64,000 nucleotides of DNA from an uncultured Eubacteriales bacterium (GTDB lineage Bacteria > Bacillota > Clostridia > Oscillospirales > Acutalibacteraceae), in NCBI GenBank assembly GCA_934647945.1, contig CAKUFK010000005.1, positions 1 to 64,000 of the forward strand, in the 5' to 3' direction. The first letter of the stretch is position 1. The number at the start of each line of letters is the position of its first letter. This document shows positions 8,482-17,740 of this stretch, piece by piece. The notes below the pieces were generated by a model, which did not search any database, was not told where the DNA came from, and saw only the letters and a list, made by a program, of their open reading frames with translations. Made by a program: the position numbers and the translations under genes.

Positions 8482-9503
8482 TGAAACGCGTTTTCTCCCG
8501 GCTGGCCGCCGGGCTCCTGGACGGACTCCGGGGAATCGGCCGGTTTGTCGCCAAGCTGTGGAAACATCCGAAGGGCCGGATCGGTCTACTCATCGCGGGG
8601 CTGCTGGTCATCCTGGCGGTTTTCGCCCCCCTGATCGCGCCCTATGATCCCTATGACGTGACCCAGCGGGCCGAGAAGGGGCTCTCCCCCTCCCTCGCCC
8701 ATCCGCTCGGCACCACTATCACCACCGGGCAGGATATTTTCAGCATGCTGATCTACGGCACCCGGGTCTCCCTGGTGGTCGGGGTCACGACCGGCCTCGC
8801 TACCGCTTTCCTCGGTGCGCTGATGGGGGTTCTGACCGGCTATCTCGGCGGAATCGTGGATATGGTGGTGATGCGGGTGGTGGATATCCTTCTCGTCATC
8901 CCCACCCTTCCTCTGACCATTGTGCTGACCAATCTCTTTGGCAAGAGCTATTTCATGATCATTTTCATCTTCACCATCTTCGGCTGGACCGGCCTTGCCC
9001 GGGTTGTGCGCTCTCAGGTTCTGGTGCTCAAAAACAGCAACTACGTCAAGGCGGCCGAGCTGGCCGGTGCCCGCCGGGGCCATATCATGTTCCGCCACAT
9101 CCTGCCCGGCGTCTCCCATCTGCTTATCATGAGCACCGCGCTGACCAGCGCCGGCATCATGGTAGCCGAGGCGGGACTCTCCTTCCTGGGCCTCGGGGAT
9201 CCCACCGCCATCAGCTGGGGCAAGATGCTGGCCGATGCCCAGAGCGGCGGCGCCCTTCTGTTCGGCCACTGGTGGTGGATCCTGGCTCCCGGCATCGGGA
9301 TTTTTCTGTCGGTTTTTTCCTTCATGCGGATCGGCCTGGCGATGGAAGAAATCTTCAATCCCCGCATGAAGCGGTCGAGCGGCCTGTATAAGCTGTTCAA
9401 GACCCTCAACAACACCTATTTCGACGAGGTGTTCGCCTCCATGGACGAACCGGCCGCCGCCAAACCGGAACCGGTAAAGGAGAAAGAAACGGCCGGGGTA
9501 TAA
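8481..9503 (+). CDS. Peptide ABC transporter permease, DppC/OppC type
   Basis: The second membrane subunit, 340 residues. It has a long N-terminal cytoplasmic stretch, a first helix near 35-55, the family segment with HPLGTT near residue 73 and the EAA loop (AAELAGARRGHIMFRHILPG). The C-terminus carries about 50 extra charged residues after the last helix, ending in a Pro/Ala/Lys/Glu-rich tail. The ATG overlaps the TGA of the dppB-like gene (ATGA-type). The start in the upstream frame at 8433 is rejected since it would lie deep in the preceding gene. Confidence 0.93.
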   Translation: MKRVFSRLAAGLLDGLRGIGRFVAKLWKHPKGRIGLLIAGLLVILAVFAPLIAPYDPYDVTQRAEKGLSPSLAHPLGTTITTGQDIFSMLIYGTRVSLVVGVTTGLATAFLGALMGVLTGYLGGIVDMVVMRVVDILLVIPTLPLTIVLTNLFGKSYFMIIFIFTIFGWTGLARVVRSQVLVLKNSNYVKAAELAGARRGHIMFRHILPGVSHLLIMSTALTSAGIMVAEAGLSFLGLGDPTAISWGKMLADAQSGGALLFGHWWWILAPGIGIFLSVFSFMRIGLAMEEIFNPRMKRSSGLYKLFKTLNNTYFDEVFASMDEPAAAKPEPVKEKETAGV

Positions 9504-9541
9504 AAGCTCCAGACATCCCGGAAAGAAAGGCAGGACCGGCC

Positions 9542-10552
9542 ATGACGGACAAAACCGCGCTGGCAGTGGAGAATTTAAAGGTGATTTTTCCCGGCCCCGC
9601 CGGCGTGGTGCGGGCGGTGGAAGGGGTCAGCCTCGAAGTCCGGGAAGGGGAATGCGCCGCCATCGTGGGCGAGAGCGGCAGCGGAAAGAGTGTGACCAGC
9701 CTTGCCGTCATGAAGCTGCTGGAAACTCCGCCTGCCGTGGTACGGGCCGACCGGCTGGAATTCGAGGGCCGGGACCTGCTTCCCTTATCTGAACGGGAAA
9801 TGCAGAACATCCGGGGCAGCGAGATGGCGATGATCTTCCAGGACGCCCTGACTGCCCTCAACCCGGTCATGACGGTGGGCCGCCAGCTCGACGAGGTGTT
9901 CCGCCGTCACCGGCATATGAACCGGCGTGAGGCCAAGCAGGCCTCCATCGAGGCACTTCGCCTGGTGGGGGTCCCCTCCCCCGAACGGCGGTATGGGGAT
10001 TTCCCCCATGAGCTCAGCGGCGGCATGCGCCAGCGGGTGCTCATCGCGATGGCCTTCGCCTGCAACCCCAAACTCATCATTGCCGACGAGCCCACCACCG
10101 CCCTGGACGTCACCATCCAGGCCCAGGTATTAGATGTACTCAAGAGCCTGCAGCGGGAGCAGGGGACCTCCCTGATCCTCATCACCCACGATCTGAGCGT
10201 GGTGGCCCATATGGCAGACACGGTGTACGTGATGTACTGCGGCCGGATTGTGGAAAAAGCGCCACTGCGGGAGCTGTTCCACCGGCCGCTCCATCCGTAT
10301 ACCCGGGGCCTGCTGGCCGCGGTGCCGAGCCTGACGGCGGAACGCCGCCGTTTCATCCAGATCCCGGACGCGGTGCCGAGCCCCCTGCACAAGCCGGACG
10401 GCTGCACCTTCCATCCCCGCTGCGCCCTCTGCACCGAACAATGCCGGAATACCCTGCCCCCGCTGGCCGATGCCGGGGACGGGCGGCTGGTCCGCTGCTG
10501 GCGGCCGGGAGAATGGACGGACGACGGCGGGGACGCCGCCGCAACTCGATAA
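9542..10552 (+). CDS. Peptide ABC transporter ATP-binding protein, DppD/OppD type
   Basis: One of the two ATPases that power the peptide importer. The 336 residues include a Walker A GESGSGKS near residues 40-47, a signature LSGGMRQR near 157-164, a Walker B IIADEP near 179-184, and the C-terminal oligo_HPY extension with the Cys-rich motif (CTFHPRCALCTEQC). In this family the extension is known to bind an iron-sulphur cluster in some members. The start follows GAAAGGCAGGA. The dppF-like gene follows after 15 bp. Confidence 0.94.
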   Translation: MTDKTALAVENLKVIFPGPAGVVRAVEGVSLEVREGECAAIVGESGSGKSVTSLAVMKLLETPPAVVRADRLEFEGRDLLPLSEREMQNIRGSEMAMIFQDALTALNPVMTVGRQLDEVFRRHRHMNRREAKQASIEALRLVGVPSPERRYGDFPHELSGGMRQRVLIAMAFACNPKLIIADEPTTALDVTIQAQVLDVLKSLQREQGTSLILITHDLSVVAHMADTVYVMYCGRIVEKAPLRELFHRPLHPYTRGLLAAVPSLTAERRRFIQIPDAVPSPLHKPDGCTFHPRCALCTEQCRNTLPPLADAGDGRLVRCWRPGEWTDDGGDAAATR

Positions 10553-10567
10553 AAGGACGGTGCGGGT

Positions 10568-11563
10568 ATGAACGAACCGCAAAAGCAGACGGGTGGGCCC
10601 CTGGTACGGGTGGAGGACCTGAGTGTCCACTTCCCTGTCCGGGGCGGCGTGCCTTTTGGTAAAAAGAAAAAAGTGCGGGCGGTGTCCCACGTGTCCCTTT
10701 GTATCCCCCGAGGCGAAACCTTCGGCCTGGTGGGGGAATCCGGCTGCGGAAAAAGCACTCTGGCAAACGCTATCCTCGGGATGGTGAAGCCGACCGGCGG
10801 CCGGGTGCTGTTCAAGGGCCAAGACGTCCACGCCCTCTCCGGCCGGGGCCTGCGGGAGCTCCGCCGGGATATGCAGATGATCTTCCAGGACCCGTTTTCC
10901 TCGCTGAATCCCCGGTTCGACGTCTTCCGCCTAGTGTCCGAGCCGATGCTGATCCGGGGCGGGTATACCAAAGCTGAGATGGAACAGCGGGTGCTCGAAC
11001 TGCTCGAGCTGGTGGGGCTGTCCGCCGAGGATCTCCACCGGTATCCTTCCGATTTTTCGGGCGGACAGCGGCAGCGGATCGGGATCGCCCGGGCCATCTC
11101 CCTCCATCCGGAATTCCTGGTCTGCGACGAGCCGGTATCGGCGCTGGACGTGTCGGTCCACGCGCAGATCCTCAACCTGTTGGCTGACCTGCAGCAAAAG
11201 CTCGGGATGACCTATCTCTTCATCTCTCACAATTTGGCGGTGGTGAAGGATATCTGCCCGTCGGTGGCGGTGATGTATCTCGGCTGCGTCATGGAGACCG
11301 GCGTGACCCGGACGATTTTCGACAATCCCCTCCATCCCTACACCCAGTCCCTGCTGTCAGCGGTGCTGGATGTGGACGTGGACAGCAAGCGGGAGCGGGT
11401 GATCCTGAAAGGGGAAATTCCGAGCCCCATCGACGTGCCCTCCGGCTGCCCGTTCTGCACCCGCTGCCCCAAGGCCGGGCCTCTCTGCGCGGAAAAACAG
11501 CCGGAGCCGGTTCTGGCCGAGCCGGGGCATTTCGTTTCCTGCCACTATCCAGGACCCCTGTGA
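10568..11563 (+). CDS. Peptide ABC transporter ATP-binding protein, DppF/OppF type
   Basis: The second ATPase of the importer, 331 residues. It has Walker A GESGCGKS near 58-65, signature FSGGQRQR near 165-172, Walker B VCDEP near 189-193 and the C-terminal oligo_HPY tail with CPFCTRCPKAGPLC. It ends the operon. I see no strong terminator before the amino-acid permease 116 bp downstream, so some read-through into that gene is possible. Confidence 0.94.
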   Translation: MNEPQKQTGGPLVRVEDLSVHFPVRGGVPFGKKKKVRAVSHVSLCIPRGETFGLVGESGCGKSTLANAILGMVKPTGGRVLFKGQDVHALSGRGLRELRRDMQMIFQDPFSSLNPRFDVFRLVSEPMLIRGGYTKAEMEQRVLELLELVGLSAEDLHRYPSDFSGGQRQRIGIARAISLHPEFLVCDEPVSALDVSVHAQILNLLADLQQKLGMTYLFISHNLAVVKDICPSVAVMYLGCVMETGVTRTIFDNPLHPYTQSLLSAVLDVDVDSKRERVILKGEIPSPIDVPSGCPFCTRCPKAGPLCAEKQPEPVLAEPGHFVSCHYPGPL

Positions 11564-11679
11564 CGGGTACACGCGTTTGTGCCGTGCCCTTTTCTGCGCA
11601 TGAAACCGTCCGAAACAACCATACTAATACCGGCCCTATCAAATAGAATGTCCCGGATGGATGTCCGGGACGGGCAGGG

Positions 11680-13044
11680 ATGCGGATGGAAAAAGGACGG
11701 TACGGCTTGCCGACCGTGATCGCGATGATCGTGGGGATCGTGATCGGGTCGGGCATTTTTTTCAAAAGCGACAACATCCTCCTCGCCACCGGCGGCAATG
11801 TGCCGTTGGGTGTGGCGGTTTTTTTGCTGGGCGGGATCGGGATCGTTTTCGGCGGCCTCTGCCTCGGTGAGCTGGCGGCCCGGACCGCCCGGCCGGGCGG
11901 GGTCATCGCCTATGCGGAGGATCTCGCGGGTCCGCCTGCGGCGGCGGTGTTCGGCTGGTTTCAGGTCTTTGTTTACCTGCCCGCCATCATCACCGTCGTC
12001 TCCTCTGCGGTCGGGGTTTACGCCTGCCAGCTCTTCGGCTGGGGCCGGAGCCTTGAAGAGAACGGCCTTTTTCTGCTCCAGATGGGGATCGGGATGGCCT
12101 TCGTGCTGCTGTGCTATACGGTCAACAGTCTCTCCGCCCGGCTGGGCGGCTGGTTCCAGAATGCCGCCGCCCTCTGCAAGCTGGTGCCGCTTCTGGTTGT
12201 GGGGGTGTGCGGCCTCTTGTTTGGGCGGCCGGAACCCGTTTTCGGGATGGGCCGGGCGACCTCAGAGGGGGCGGGCTGGATCACCGCGATCGCGCCCATC
12301 GCCTTTTCCTTCGACGGATGGACGGTCTCCGCCTCCATCTCGAGTGAGGTCAGACGCGCCAAACGGAACGTTCCCCTGGCACTGGTGATCGCACCGGCAT
12401 GCATCCTGCTGCTGTATATCCTGTATTTCGCAGGGATTTCGCACTATCTCGGCCCTGAAACCGTGATGGCGGGGGGAGACGGGCACGTGGAGCTGGCGGC
12501 GGTGCGGCTGTTAGGGCCGGGCGGCGGCAAGGTACTGCTGACCTTCGTGTTGGTCTCCGTCATGGGGACGGTCAACGGCCTGGTCCTCGGCAGCATCCGG
12601 CTGCCGTACGCGCTGGCCCTGCGGGGATTGCTGCCCGGCAGCCGCATCCTCTCCCGGGAGCATCCCCGCCTGAAAATGCCGCTCGCGGCCGCGGGCTTGG
12701 CCTTGGCGGTGTATGCCGTCTGGAGCGGGTTCCATATCCTTGCCGTGCGGCTGCGTCTGCTCCCAAACTCCGACGTATCCGAGGTCGCGGTAGGGCTGAG
12801 CTACGCGCTGTATCTGGCGCTTTACGGGCAGGTGTTCCGCCTCTACCGGAGGGGTGCGGTCAAAGGGATCCTGCGGGGTGGGGTTGTCCCCCTGCTGGCA
12901 GCGTCGGGCGGGCTCCTGATTCTATCCGGGACCGCGCACCATCGGGTCTTTTGGCCTTATGCGGCGCTCTGCGTCCTGCTTATGGCATTCGCTGCGCTCT
13001 ACGCGAAAAAGGGAACGCGCCGGGGGAGCCCGGGCTCTAAATAA
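11680..13044 (+). CDS. APC-family amino-acid permease
   Basis: A 454-residue integral membrane transporter of the amino acid-polyamine-organocation superfamily, with about twelve hydrophobic segments. The N-terminus shows the family motif for substrate and sodium binding, G-(I/V)-(V/I)-IGSGIF, at about residues 19-26. The C-terminal half resembles serine/threonine exchanger or YkbA-type permeases. The substrate is not certain. ATG 11680 has GGGCAGGG just upstream; ATG 11686 is an alternative. Placement after the peptide importer suggests a shared role in amino-nitrogen use, which is inference. Confidence 0.9.
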   Translation: MRMEKGRYGLPTVIAMIVGIVIGSGIFFKSDNILLATGGNVPLGVAVFLLGGIGIVFGGLCLGELAARTARPGGVIAYAEDLAGPPAAAVFGWFQVFVYLPAIITVVSSAVGVYACQLFGWGRSLEENGLFLLQMGIGMAFVLLCYTVNSLSARLGGWFQNAAALCKLVPLLVVGVCGLLFGRPEPVFGMGRATSEGAGWITAIAPIAFSFDGWTVSASISSEVRRAKRNVPLALVIAPACILLLYILYFAGISHYLGPETVMAGGDGHVELAAVRLLGPGGGKVLLTFVLVSVMGTVNGLVLGSIRLPYALALRGLLPGSRILSREHPRLKMPLAAAGLALAVYAVWSGFHILAVRLRLLPNSDVSEVAVGLSYALYLALYGQVFRLYRRGAVKGILRGGVVPLLAASGGLLILSGTAHHRVFWPYAALCVLLMAFAALYAKKGTRRGSPGSK

Positions 13045-13048
13045 AACA

Positions 13049-13084
13049 AACCAGCCGGAGAGGGGATTCCCTCTCCGGCTGGTT
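13049..13084. terminator. Bidirectional intrinsic terminator
   Basis: Arms AACCAGCCGGAGAGGG (13049-13064) and CCCTCTCCGGCTGGTT (13069-13084) with a GATT loop. It is followed by TTTTGT on the plus strand and by TTTTAT on the minus strand, so it serves the permease and the convergent gpmI. Confidence 0.88.
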
Positions 13085-13107
13085 TTGTATCGGCCCGGCG
13101 GCCGGGC

Positions 13108-14652
13108 TTATACGGACGCGGGTTCCACCCGCTCCAAGCGTTCCACCAGGCTCTTGCCGTCCATCTCGATGGGCTGGTCGATCCCGAGGAACTGGAGCAT
13201 GGTCGGCGCGATGTCACACAGCCGCCCGCCCTGCCGCAGGGTACAGGGGGCGCCGACGACACAGAAGGGCACCGGATTGGTGGTGTGGGCGGTAAAGGGG
13301 GAGCCGTCCGCCTCATACATCTTGTCCGCGTTGCCGTGGTCGGCGGTGATCAGGGCAATGCCGCCCATTTTGCGGATGGCGTCCACTGTCCGGCCCACGC
13401 AGGTGTCCACCGCCTCCACGGCTTTTACCGCGGCGTCGAAGACACCGGTGTGGCCCACCATATCGCAGTTGGCGTAGTTGAGGATGATGACGTCGTATTT
13501 GCCGCTTTCGATCCGTTCCACCACCTCGTCGCACACGAGGTAGGCGCTCATCTCGGGCTGGAGGTCATAGGTCGCCACCTTGGGCGAGGGGATCAGCGCC
13601 CGGTCCTCCCCTTCGAATTCCGTCTCCACGCCGCCGTTGAAAAAGAAGGTGACGTGGGCATACTTCTCGGTTTCCGCGATACGGAGCTGGGTCAGGCCGT
13701 GGCGGCTGACCGTCTCCCCAAAGGTATTCCGCAGGGATTGGGGCTTGAACGCCACCTGGACATTCGGCATTTCGGCGTCGTACTGGGTCATGCAGACATA
13801 GGTCAGGGGGAAGAACCCGTCCCGGCGGGTAAATCCGGCAAAATCCGGATCCACGAAGGTGCGGGTGATCTCCCGCGCCCGGTCGGGACGGAAGTTGAAA
13901 AACACCACGCTGTCGCCGGCCTTGATCTGTCCGTCCGGCGCGCAGACCACGGGCACGATGAATTCGTCGGTGATACCGGCGGCATAGGACTCGGCCACCG
14001 CATCAGAGGGGTCGGGGTTCTGTATCCCTTCGCCGTACACCATGGCGGCATAGGCCTTTTCGACCCGCTCCCAGCGGTTGTCCCGGTCCATCGCGTAGTA
14101 GCGGCCCATCACCGTTGCGATCCGGCCCGCCCCGATGCGGGCGAGCTCGGCCTGCAAGTCCTCGATATATCCCTTGCCCGAGGTCGGCGGCACGTCCCGG
14201 CCGTCCATCAGGCAATGGATGAAGACCCTCTCCACGCCCTGACGCTCGGCCAGCTCCAGCAGGCCGTAAAGATGGGTGTTGTGGCTGTGCACCCCGCCGT
14301 CCGAAAGCAGACCCGCGAGATGCAGGGCCGCGCCCGGCTTTTTGGCGTTCTCTATTGCGTCGAGCAGGGCGGGATTCTCAAAAAAGTCTCCGTCCCCGAT
14401 GGATTTGGTGATCCGGGTCAGTTCCTGATACACCACCCGGCCGGCGCCGATATTGGTGTGGCCCACCTCACTGTTGCCCATCTGCCCGTCGGGCAGACCG
14501 ACGTCCATCCCCGACGCGCCGATGGCGGTACAGGGGTTTTCTTCAAACAGGCGGGTGAGGTTGGGCGTCCTGGCCGCCTTGACGGCATTGCCGTAGGTGT
14601 CGGGATTGATCCCGAAACCGTCCATAATGATGAGAATCAGCGGTTTTTTCAT
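13108..14652 (-). CDS. gpmI: 2,3-bisphosphoglycerate-independent phosphoglycerate mutase
   Basis: Converts 3- and 2-phosphoglycerate in glycolysis and gluconeogenesis, using two metal ions. The 514 residues match the family. The N-terminal metal-binding MDGFG is at residues 10-14, the phosphorylated Ser is in GNSEVGH (Ser61), and the HTNIG and DHGNAD metal motifs are present. It is the last gene of a minus-strand glycolytic cluster (pgk, tpiA, AIM24-like, gpmI) and starts 34 bp after the AIM24-like gene. The ATG follows an AAAGG site. A bidirectional terminator closes the cluster. Confidence 0.97.
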   Translation of the reverse strand: MKKPLILIIMDGFGINPDTYGNAVKAARTPNLTRLFEENPCTAIGASGMDVGLPDGQMGNSEVGHTNIGAGRVVYQELTRITKSIGDGDFFENPALLDAIENAKKPGAALHLAGLLSDGGVHSHNTHLYGLLELAERQGVERVFIHCLMDGRDVPPTSGKGYIEDLQAELARIGAGRIATVMGRYYAMDRDNRWERVEKAYAAMVYGEGIQNPDPSDAVAESYAAGITDEFIVPVVCAPDGQIKAGDSVVFFNFRPDRAREITRTFVDPDFAGFTRRDGFFPLTYVCMTQYDAEMPNVQVAFKPQSLRNTFGETVSRHGLTQLRIAETEKYAHVTFFFNGGVETEFEGEDRALIPSPKVATYDLQPEMSAYLVCDEVVERIESGKYDVIILNYANCDMVGHTGVFDAAVKAVEAVDTCVGRTVDAIRKMGGIALITADHGNADKMYEADGSPFTAHTTNPVPFCVVGAPCTLRQGGRLCDIAPTMLQFLGIDQPIEMDGKSLVERLERVEPASV

Positions 14653-14686
14653 AAATAGTCAGCCTTTCGGATTCGTTCGGGAATGG

Positions 14687-15358
14687 TCAGCGCTTACCGA
14701 CCGACAGCATGCCGGCCAGGCGGGAGAAGGGCATGGTCTGCAGCCAGACATGGCCCGGACCCGTCACCCGGGTGTTGAACAGGCCCTCGCCTCCGAGCAC
14801 CATGTTCTTGACCCCTTTGACCGCTTCCACCGAGAGCTGGACGGTATCGGTCATAGCGGCGAGCAGGCCGGTGTCAATTAATAGGGATTGGCCAGGCTGC
14901 AGGTCGTATTCCACCACATGCCCGTCCAGCTCCAGAAACGCGGTCCCCTGGCCGGAGAGGCGCTGCATGATGAAGCCCTCCCCGCCGAAGAAGCCGGCGC
15001 CCAGCTTTTTCGTGAAGTGGGTGTGGAGCTCCACACCCGTTTCCGCGGCGAGAAACGCGGTTTTCTGCACAACGATGGAGGTGGACGGTGTGATGGCTAA
15101 AGGCAGGATCCGGCCGGGAAAACTGGAGGCGAATGCGATCATTCCCTCGCCGGCGGTGCAGGTAAAGACGTTCATGAACATCGATTCCCCGCTGAACGCC
15201 CGGCCGAAGGCTTTGCCGATCCCTCCGGTCATGGAGGTCTCCATCGCGATGTTAGGGGTCATCCAGCTCATGGCACCCTTTTCGGTGAGCATCTGTTCGC
15301 CCTGCCCGAGTGTGCAGATCACCACAGGAAGATTATCCCCCTGAATGCTGTACTGCAT
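14687..15358 (-). CDS. AIM24/TIGR00266-family protein
   Basis: A 223-residue beta-rich protein of the AIM24 (mitochondrial biogenesis) family, known in bacteria as TIGR00266. These have a beta-sandwich fold and no assigned enzyme activity. The family features are visible: repeated Gly-rich strands with GGEG motifs (GGEGFIMQRLSG and GGEGLFNT). I start it at 15358, after a clear GAGGAGGGGACAGGT ribosome site, not at the upstream ATG. It sits between tpiA and gpmI, which is odd for a glycolytic cluster. The 235-bp gap to tpiA contains a hairpin-rich repeat, so it may be transcribed apart from pgk-tpiA. Confidence 0.88.
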   Translation of the reverse strand: MQYSIQGDNLPVVICTLGQGEQMLTEKGAMSWMTPNIAMETSMTGGIGKAFGRAFSGESMFMNVFTCTAGEGMIAFASSFPGRILPLAITPSTSIVVQKTAFLAAETGVELHTHFTKKLGAGFFGGEGFIMQRLSGQGTAFLELDGHVVEYDLQPGQSLLIDTGLLAAMTDTVQLSVEAVKGVKNMVLGGEGLFNTRVTGPGHVWLQTMPFSRLAGMLSVGKR

Positions 15359-15449
15359 ACCTGTCCCCTCCTCAAAATTTTCATTACATACCCGCAGGTC
15401 TGCGAAATGATAAGCCATATATCTTTGGCCGGGCAAATCGCCGGGGCTG

Positions 15450-15540
15450 CAGCCCCTTTTTGTATAAAGGTTGGTTCAGGCAGCGGCTTCCGAGCCGATT
15501 TTCTTTCTAAAAATCGGTATAAAGGCCAACCCCTGAACCG
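15450..15540. repeat. Hairpin-rich intergenic repeat, copy 1
   Basis: A GGGGCTGCAGCCCC palindrome (15443-15456) is followed by TTTTTGTATAAAGG, then TTCAGGCAGC, then a CCGATTTT/AAAATCGG stem (15496-15516), with outer arms GGTTCAGG (15473-15480) and CCTGAACC (15532-15539). Related sequences occur at 24549-24605 and 50189-50260. Confidence 0.6.
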
Positions 15541-15593
15541 ATCCCCCATACAGGGCAGGGACCGAGGCCCCGGGAACGTAGGTAGTTATGAAC

Positions 15594-16358
15594 TTATTTC
15601 GCGGCCTCGCAGGCGGCTTTGACAATGGCGGCGAAATCGGCCGGCTTCAGAGACGCGCCGCCGATGAGTCCGCCGAAGACGTCGGGCTGCGCGAGCAGCT
15701 CCGCGGCGTTGCCCGCGTTCATGGAGCCGCCATACTGGATCACCACGTCGTCGGCGCAGTCCCAGCTGTACAGCGACGCAATCGTATTTCGGATCAGAGC
15801 GCAGACCTCATTCGCCTGTTCGGCGGTAGCGGTGCGGCCGGTGCCGATGGCCCAAACCGGTTCATAGGCGATGATGACCCGGGCAAGCTCATCCTTGGCG
15901 ACACCCTGCAGGGCGATTTTCGTCTGGAGGGCGACCACTTCGCCGGTGACGCCCTGCTCCCGCTGTTCGAGGGTTTCGCCCACGCAGAGGATGACGGTCA
16001 GCCCGGCATCAAGGGCGGCGCGGACCCGCTTCTGCACCGTGACGTCGGTTTCCCCGAAATAGGTCCGCCGTTCGCTGTGGCCCAGGATGACGGTGCCGAC
16101 GCCCATGGACGCCAGCATCTCGGCCGACACCTCACCGGTATAGGCACCGGATTTTTCCCAGTGGCAGTTCTGTGCGGCGACACCGATATTGGTGCCCCTC
16201 ACGGCCTCCAGGGCGGCGGGCAGGTCGACAAAGGGGACCCCGACGATAACACCGCAGGAGGCGTCCGCGACCAGCGGCTTGATTTCCGCAATGAGCGCGG
16301 CGGCCTCGGCGGGATTCTTGTTCATTTTCCAGTTTCCAGCGATCACATAATGGCGCAT
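15594..16358 (-). CDS. tpiA: Triosephosphate isomerase
   Basis: Interconverts dihydroxyacetone phosphate and glyceraldehyde 3-phosphate. The 254-residue TIM barrel has the active-site lysine in NWKMN (residues 9-13), the catalytic His in ILGHSERR and the catalytic Glu in AYEPVWAIGTG, plus the phosphate-binding GGS near the end. It lies 60 bp downstream of pgk and is very likely co-transcribed. The ATG follows AAGGAAGAG. Confidence 0.98.
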   Translation of the reverse strand: MRHYVIAGNWKMNKNPAEAAALIAEIKPLVADASCGVIVGVPFVDLPAALEAVRGTNIGVAAQNCHWEKSGAYTGEVSAEMLASMGVGTVILGHSERRTYFGETDVTVQKRVRAALDAGLTVILCVGETLEQREQGVTGEVVALQTKIALQGVAKDELARVIIAYEPVWAIGTGRTATAEQANEVCALIRNTIASLYSWDCADDVVIQYGGSMNAGNAAELLAQPDVFGGLIGGASLKPADFAAIVKAACEAAK

Positions 16359-16418
16359 CGTTCTCTTCCTTTTCTCGTGATGTGAAAGAAGGGGACAGTG
16401 CCTGTCCCCCGCTTTCTA

Positions 16419-17618
16419 TTATAATTTGTCGTTGAGGCAGGCGATGCCGGGGAGCTCGAGTCCCTCGAGGAATTCGAGGGAGGCGCCGCCGCCCGTGGAG
16501 ATATGGGTCATTTTGTCCGCAAAACCGAGCTGTTCCACCGCAGCGGCGGAATCGCCGCCGCCAATGATGGAGATGGCGCCGGATTCCGCGATGGCCTTGG
16601 CCAGGGCGATGGTGCCTCCTGCGAAGGGCGCCATTTCAAACACACCCATCGGTCCGTTCCAGATCACGGTGCCCGCGCCCTTCACGGCATCGGCAAAGAG
16701 AGCCTGGGTCTTGGGGCCGATGTCCAGGCCCATCCAGCCATCCTCGATATTCCCCTCGAACACCCTGGTGTTGGCGTTCGCATCGAACGCGTCCGCACAG
16801 ATGTTGTCCACCGGCAGCAGGAATTTTACGCCTTTTTCCTCCGCCTTTTTGAGGATGTCGCGGGCCAGATCCACCTTGTCCTCCTCAAATTTCGAGGAGC
16901 CGATGGCAAAGCCCTGGGCGGCCTTGAAGGTATAGGCCATGGCGCCGCCGATGATAAGGGTGTCCACCTTGTCGATCAGGTTGGTGATGACCCCGATCTT
17001 GTCGGAGACCTTGGCGCCGCCGAGGATGGCGACAAAGGGCCTCTTCGGATCGGCGAGGGCGCCGCCCATGATGGTGATTTCCTTACGGATCAGATAACCG
17101 CACACCGCGGGCAGATAGTCGGCCACGCCGGCGGTGGAGGCATGGGCGCGGTGTGCAGTGCCGAACGCATCGTTGACATAGACGTCCGCAAGGCTCGCCA
17201 GCTTTTTGGCAAATTCCGGGTCGTTTTTGGTCTCGGCCTTGAAGAACCGGACATTTTCGATCAGCAGGATCTCGCCCGGCTTCAGGGCGGCGGCCAGGGC
17301 ATGCGCCTCGTCCCCCACCACGTCATGGGTGAATTTTACGTCCTTGCCCAACAGCTCGGAGAGGCGCTTGGCAACCGGGGCCAGGGAGGCCTTTTTCTTG
17401 GATTCTTCATCGTCCTCTTTCGGACGGCCGAGATGGGAGCAGAGGATTACAGCGGCGCCGTGCCCGGCCAAATACTGGATGGTGGGCAGAGATTCCCGGA
17501 TCCGTTTGTCGTCGGTGATGACGCCGTCGGCCAGCGGTACGTTGAAGTCGCACCGCACGAGGACCTTCTTCCCCTTGACGTCGATGTCTTCGATGGTCTT
17601 CTTGTTCAGGTAATTCAT
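16419..17618 (-). CDS. pgk: Phosphoglycerate kinase
   Basis: Transfers phosphate from 1,3-bisphosphoglycerate to ADP. The 399-residue product has the N-domain start DIDVKGKKVLVRCDFNVPL, the LGRPK segment and the C-domain ATP site with GGGDSAAA and HISTGGGASLE. The length is typical. I start it at 17618, where AAAGGA precedes and the family N-terminus begins; the longer frame to 17705 has no support. It heads the glycolytic cluster under the promoter at 17712-17740. No gapdh gene lies next to it in this window. Confidence 0.98.
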   Translation of the reverse strand: MNYLNKKTIEDIDVKGKKVLVRCDFNVPLADGVITDDKRIRESLPTIQYLAGHGAAVILCSHLGRPKEDDEESKKKASLAPVAKRLSELLGKDVKFTHDVVGDEAHALAAALKPGEILLIENVRFFKAETKNDPEFAKKLASLADVYVNDAFGTAHRAHASTAGVADYLPAVCGYLIRKEITIMGGALADPKRPFVAILGGAKVSDKIGVITNLIDKVDTLIIGGAMAYTFKAAQGFAIGSSKFEEDKVDLARDILKKAEEKGVKFLLPVDNICADAFDANANTRVFEGNIEDGWMGLDIGPKTQALFADAVKGAGTVIWNGPMGVFEMAPFAGGTIALAKAIAESGAISIIGGGDSAAAVEQLGFADKMTHISTGGGASLEFLEGLELPGIACLNDKL

Positions 17619-17711
17619 ACAGTCAGACAATCCTTTCCTATGAAATCCGGCTGTCCCGCCCGCCTTGTCTGCGGGACAGGCTTGCGGGCTCCGCCCGCCT
17701 TCCAATCCCTT

Positions 17712-17740
17712 ATTCTACTGTATTCTCCCAGCTTTTGCAA
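17712..17740 (-). promoter_or_regulatory. Promoter of the pgk-tpiA cluster
   Basis: On the minus strand TTGCAA (17735-17740) and TAGAAT (17712-17717) are spaced by 17 bp, 94 bp before the pgk start. The leader includes a GCGGGCGGAGCCCGC-type hairpin. Confidence 0.7.

Noticed and set aside
13285..14658. 457-codon frame opposite gpmI
   Set aside because: Shadow of gpmI; the product has no family features.
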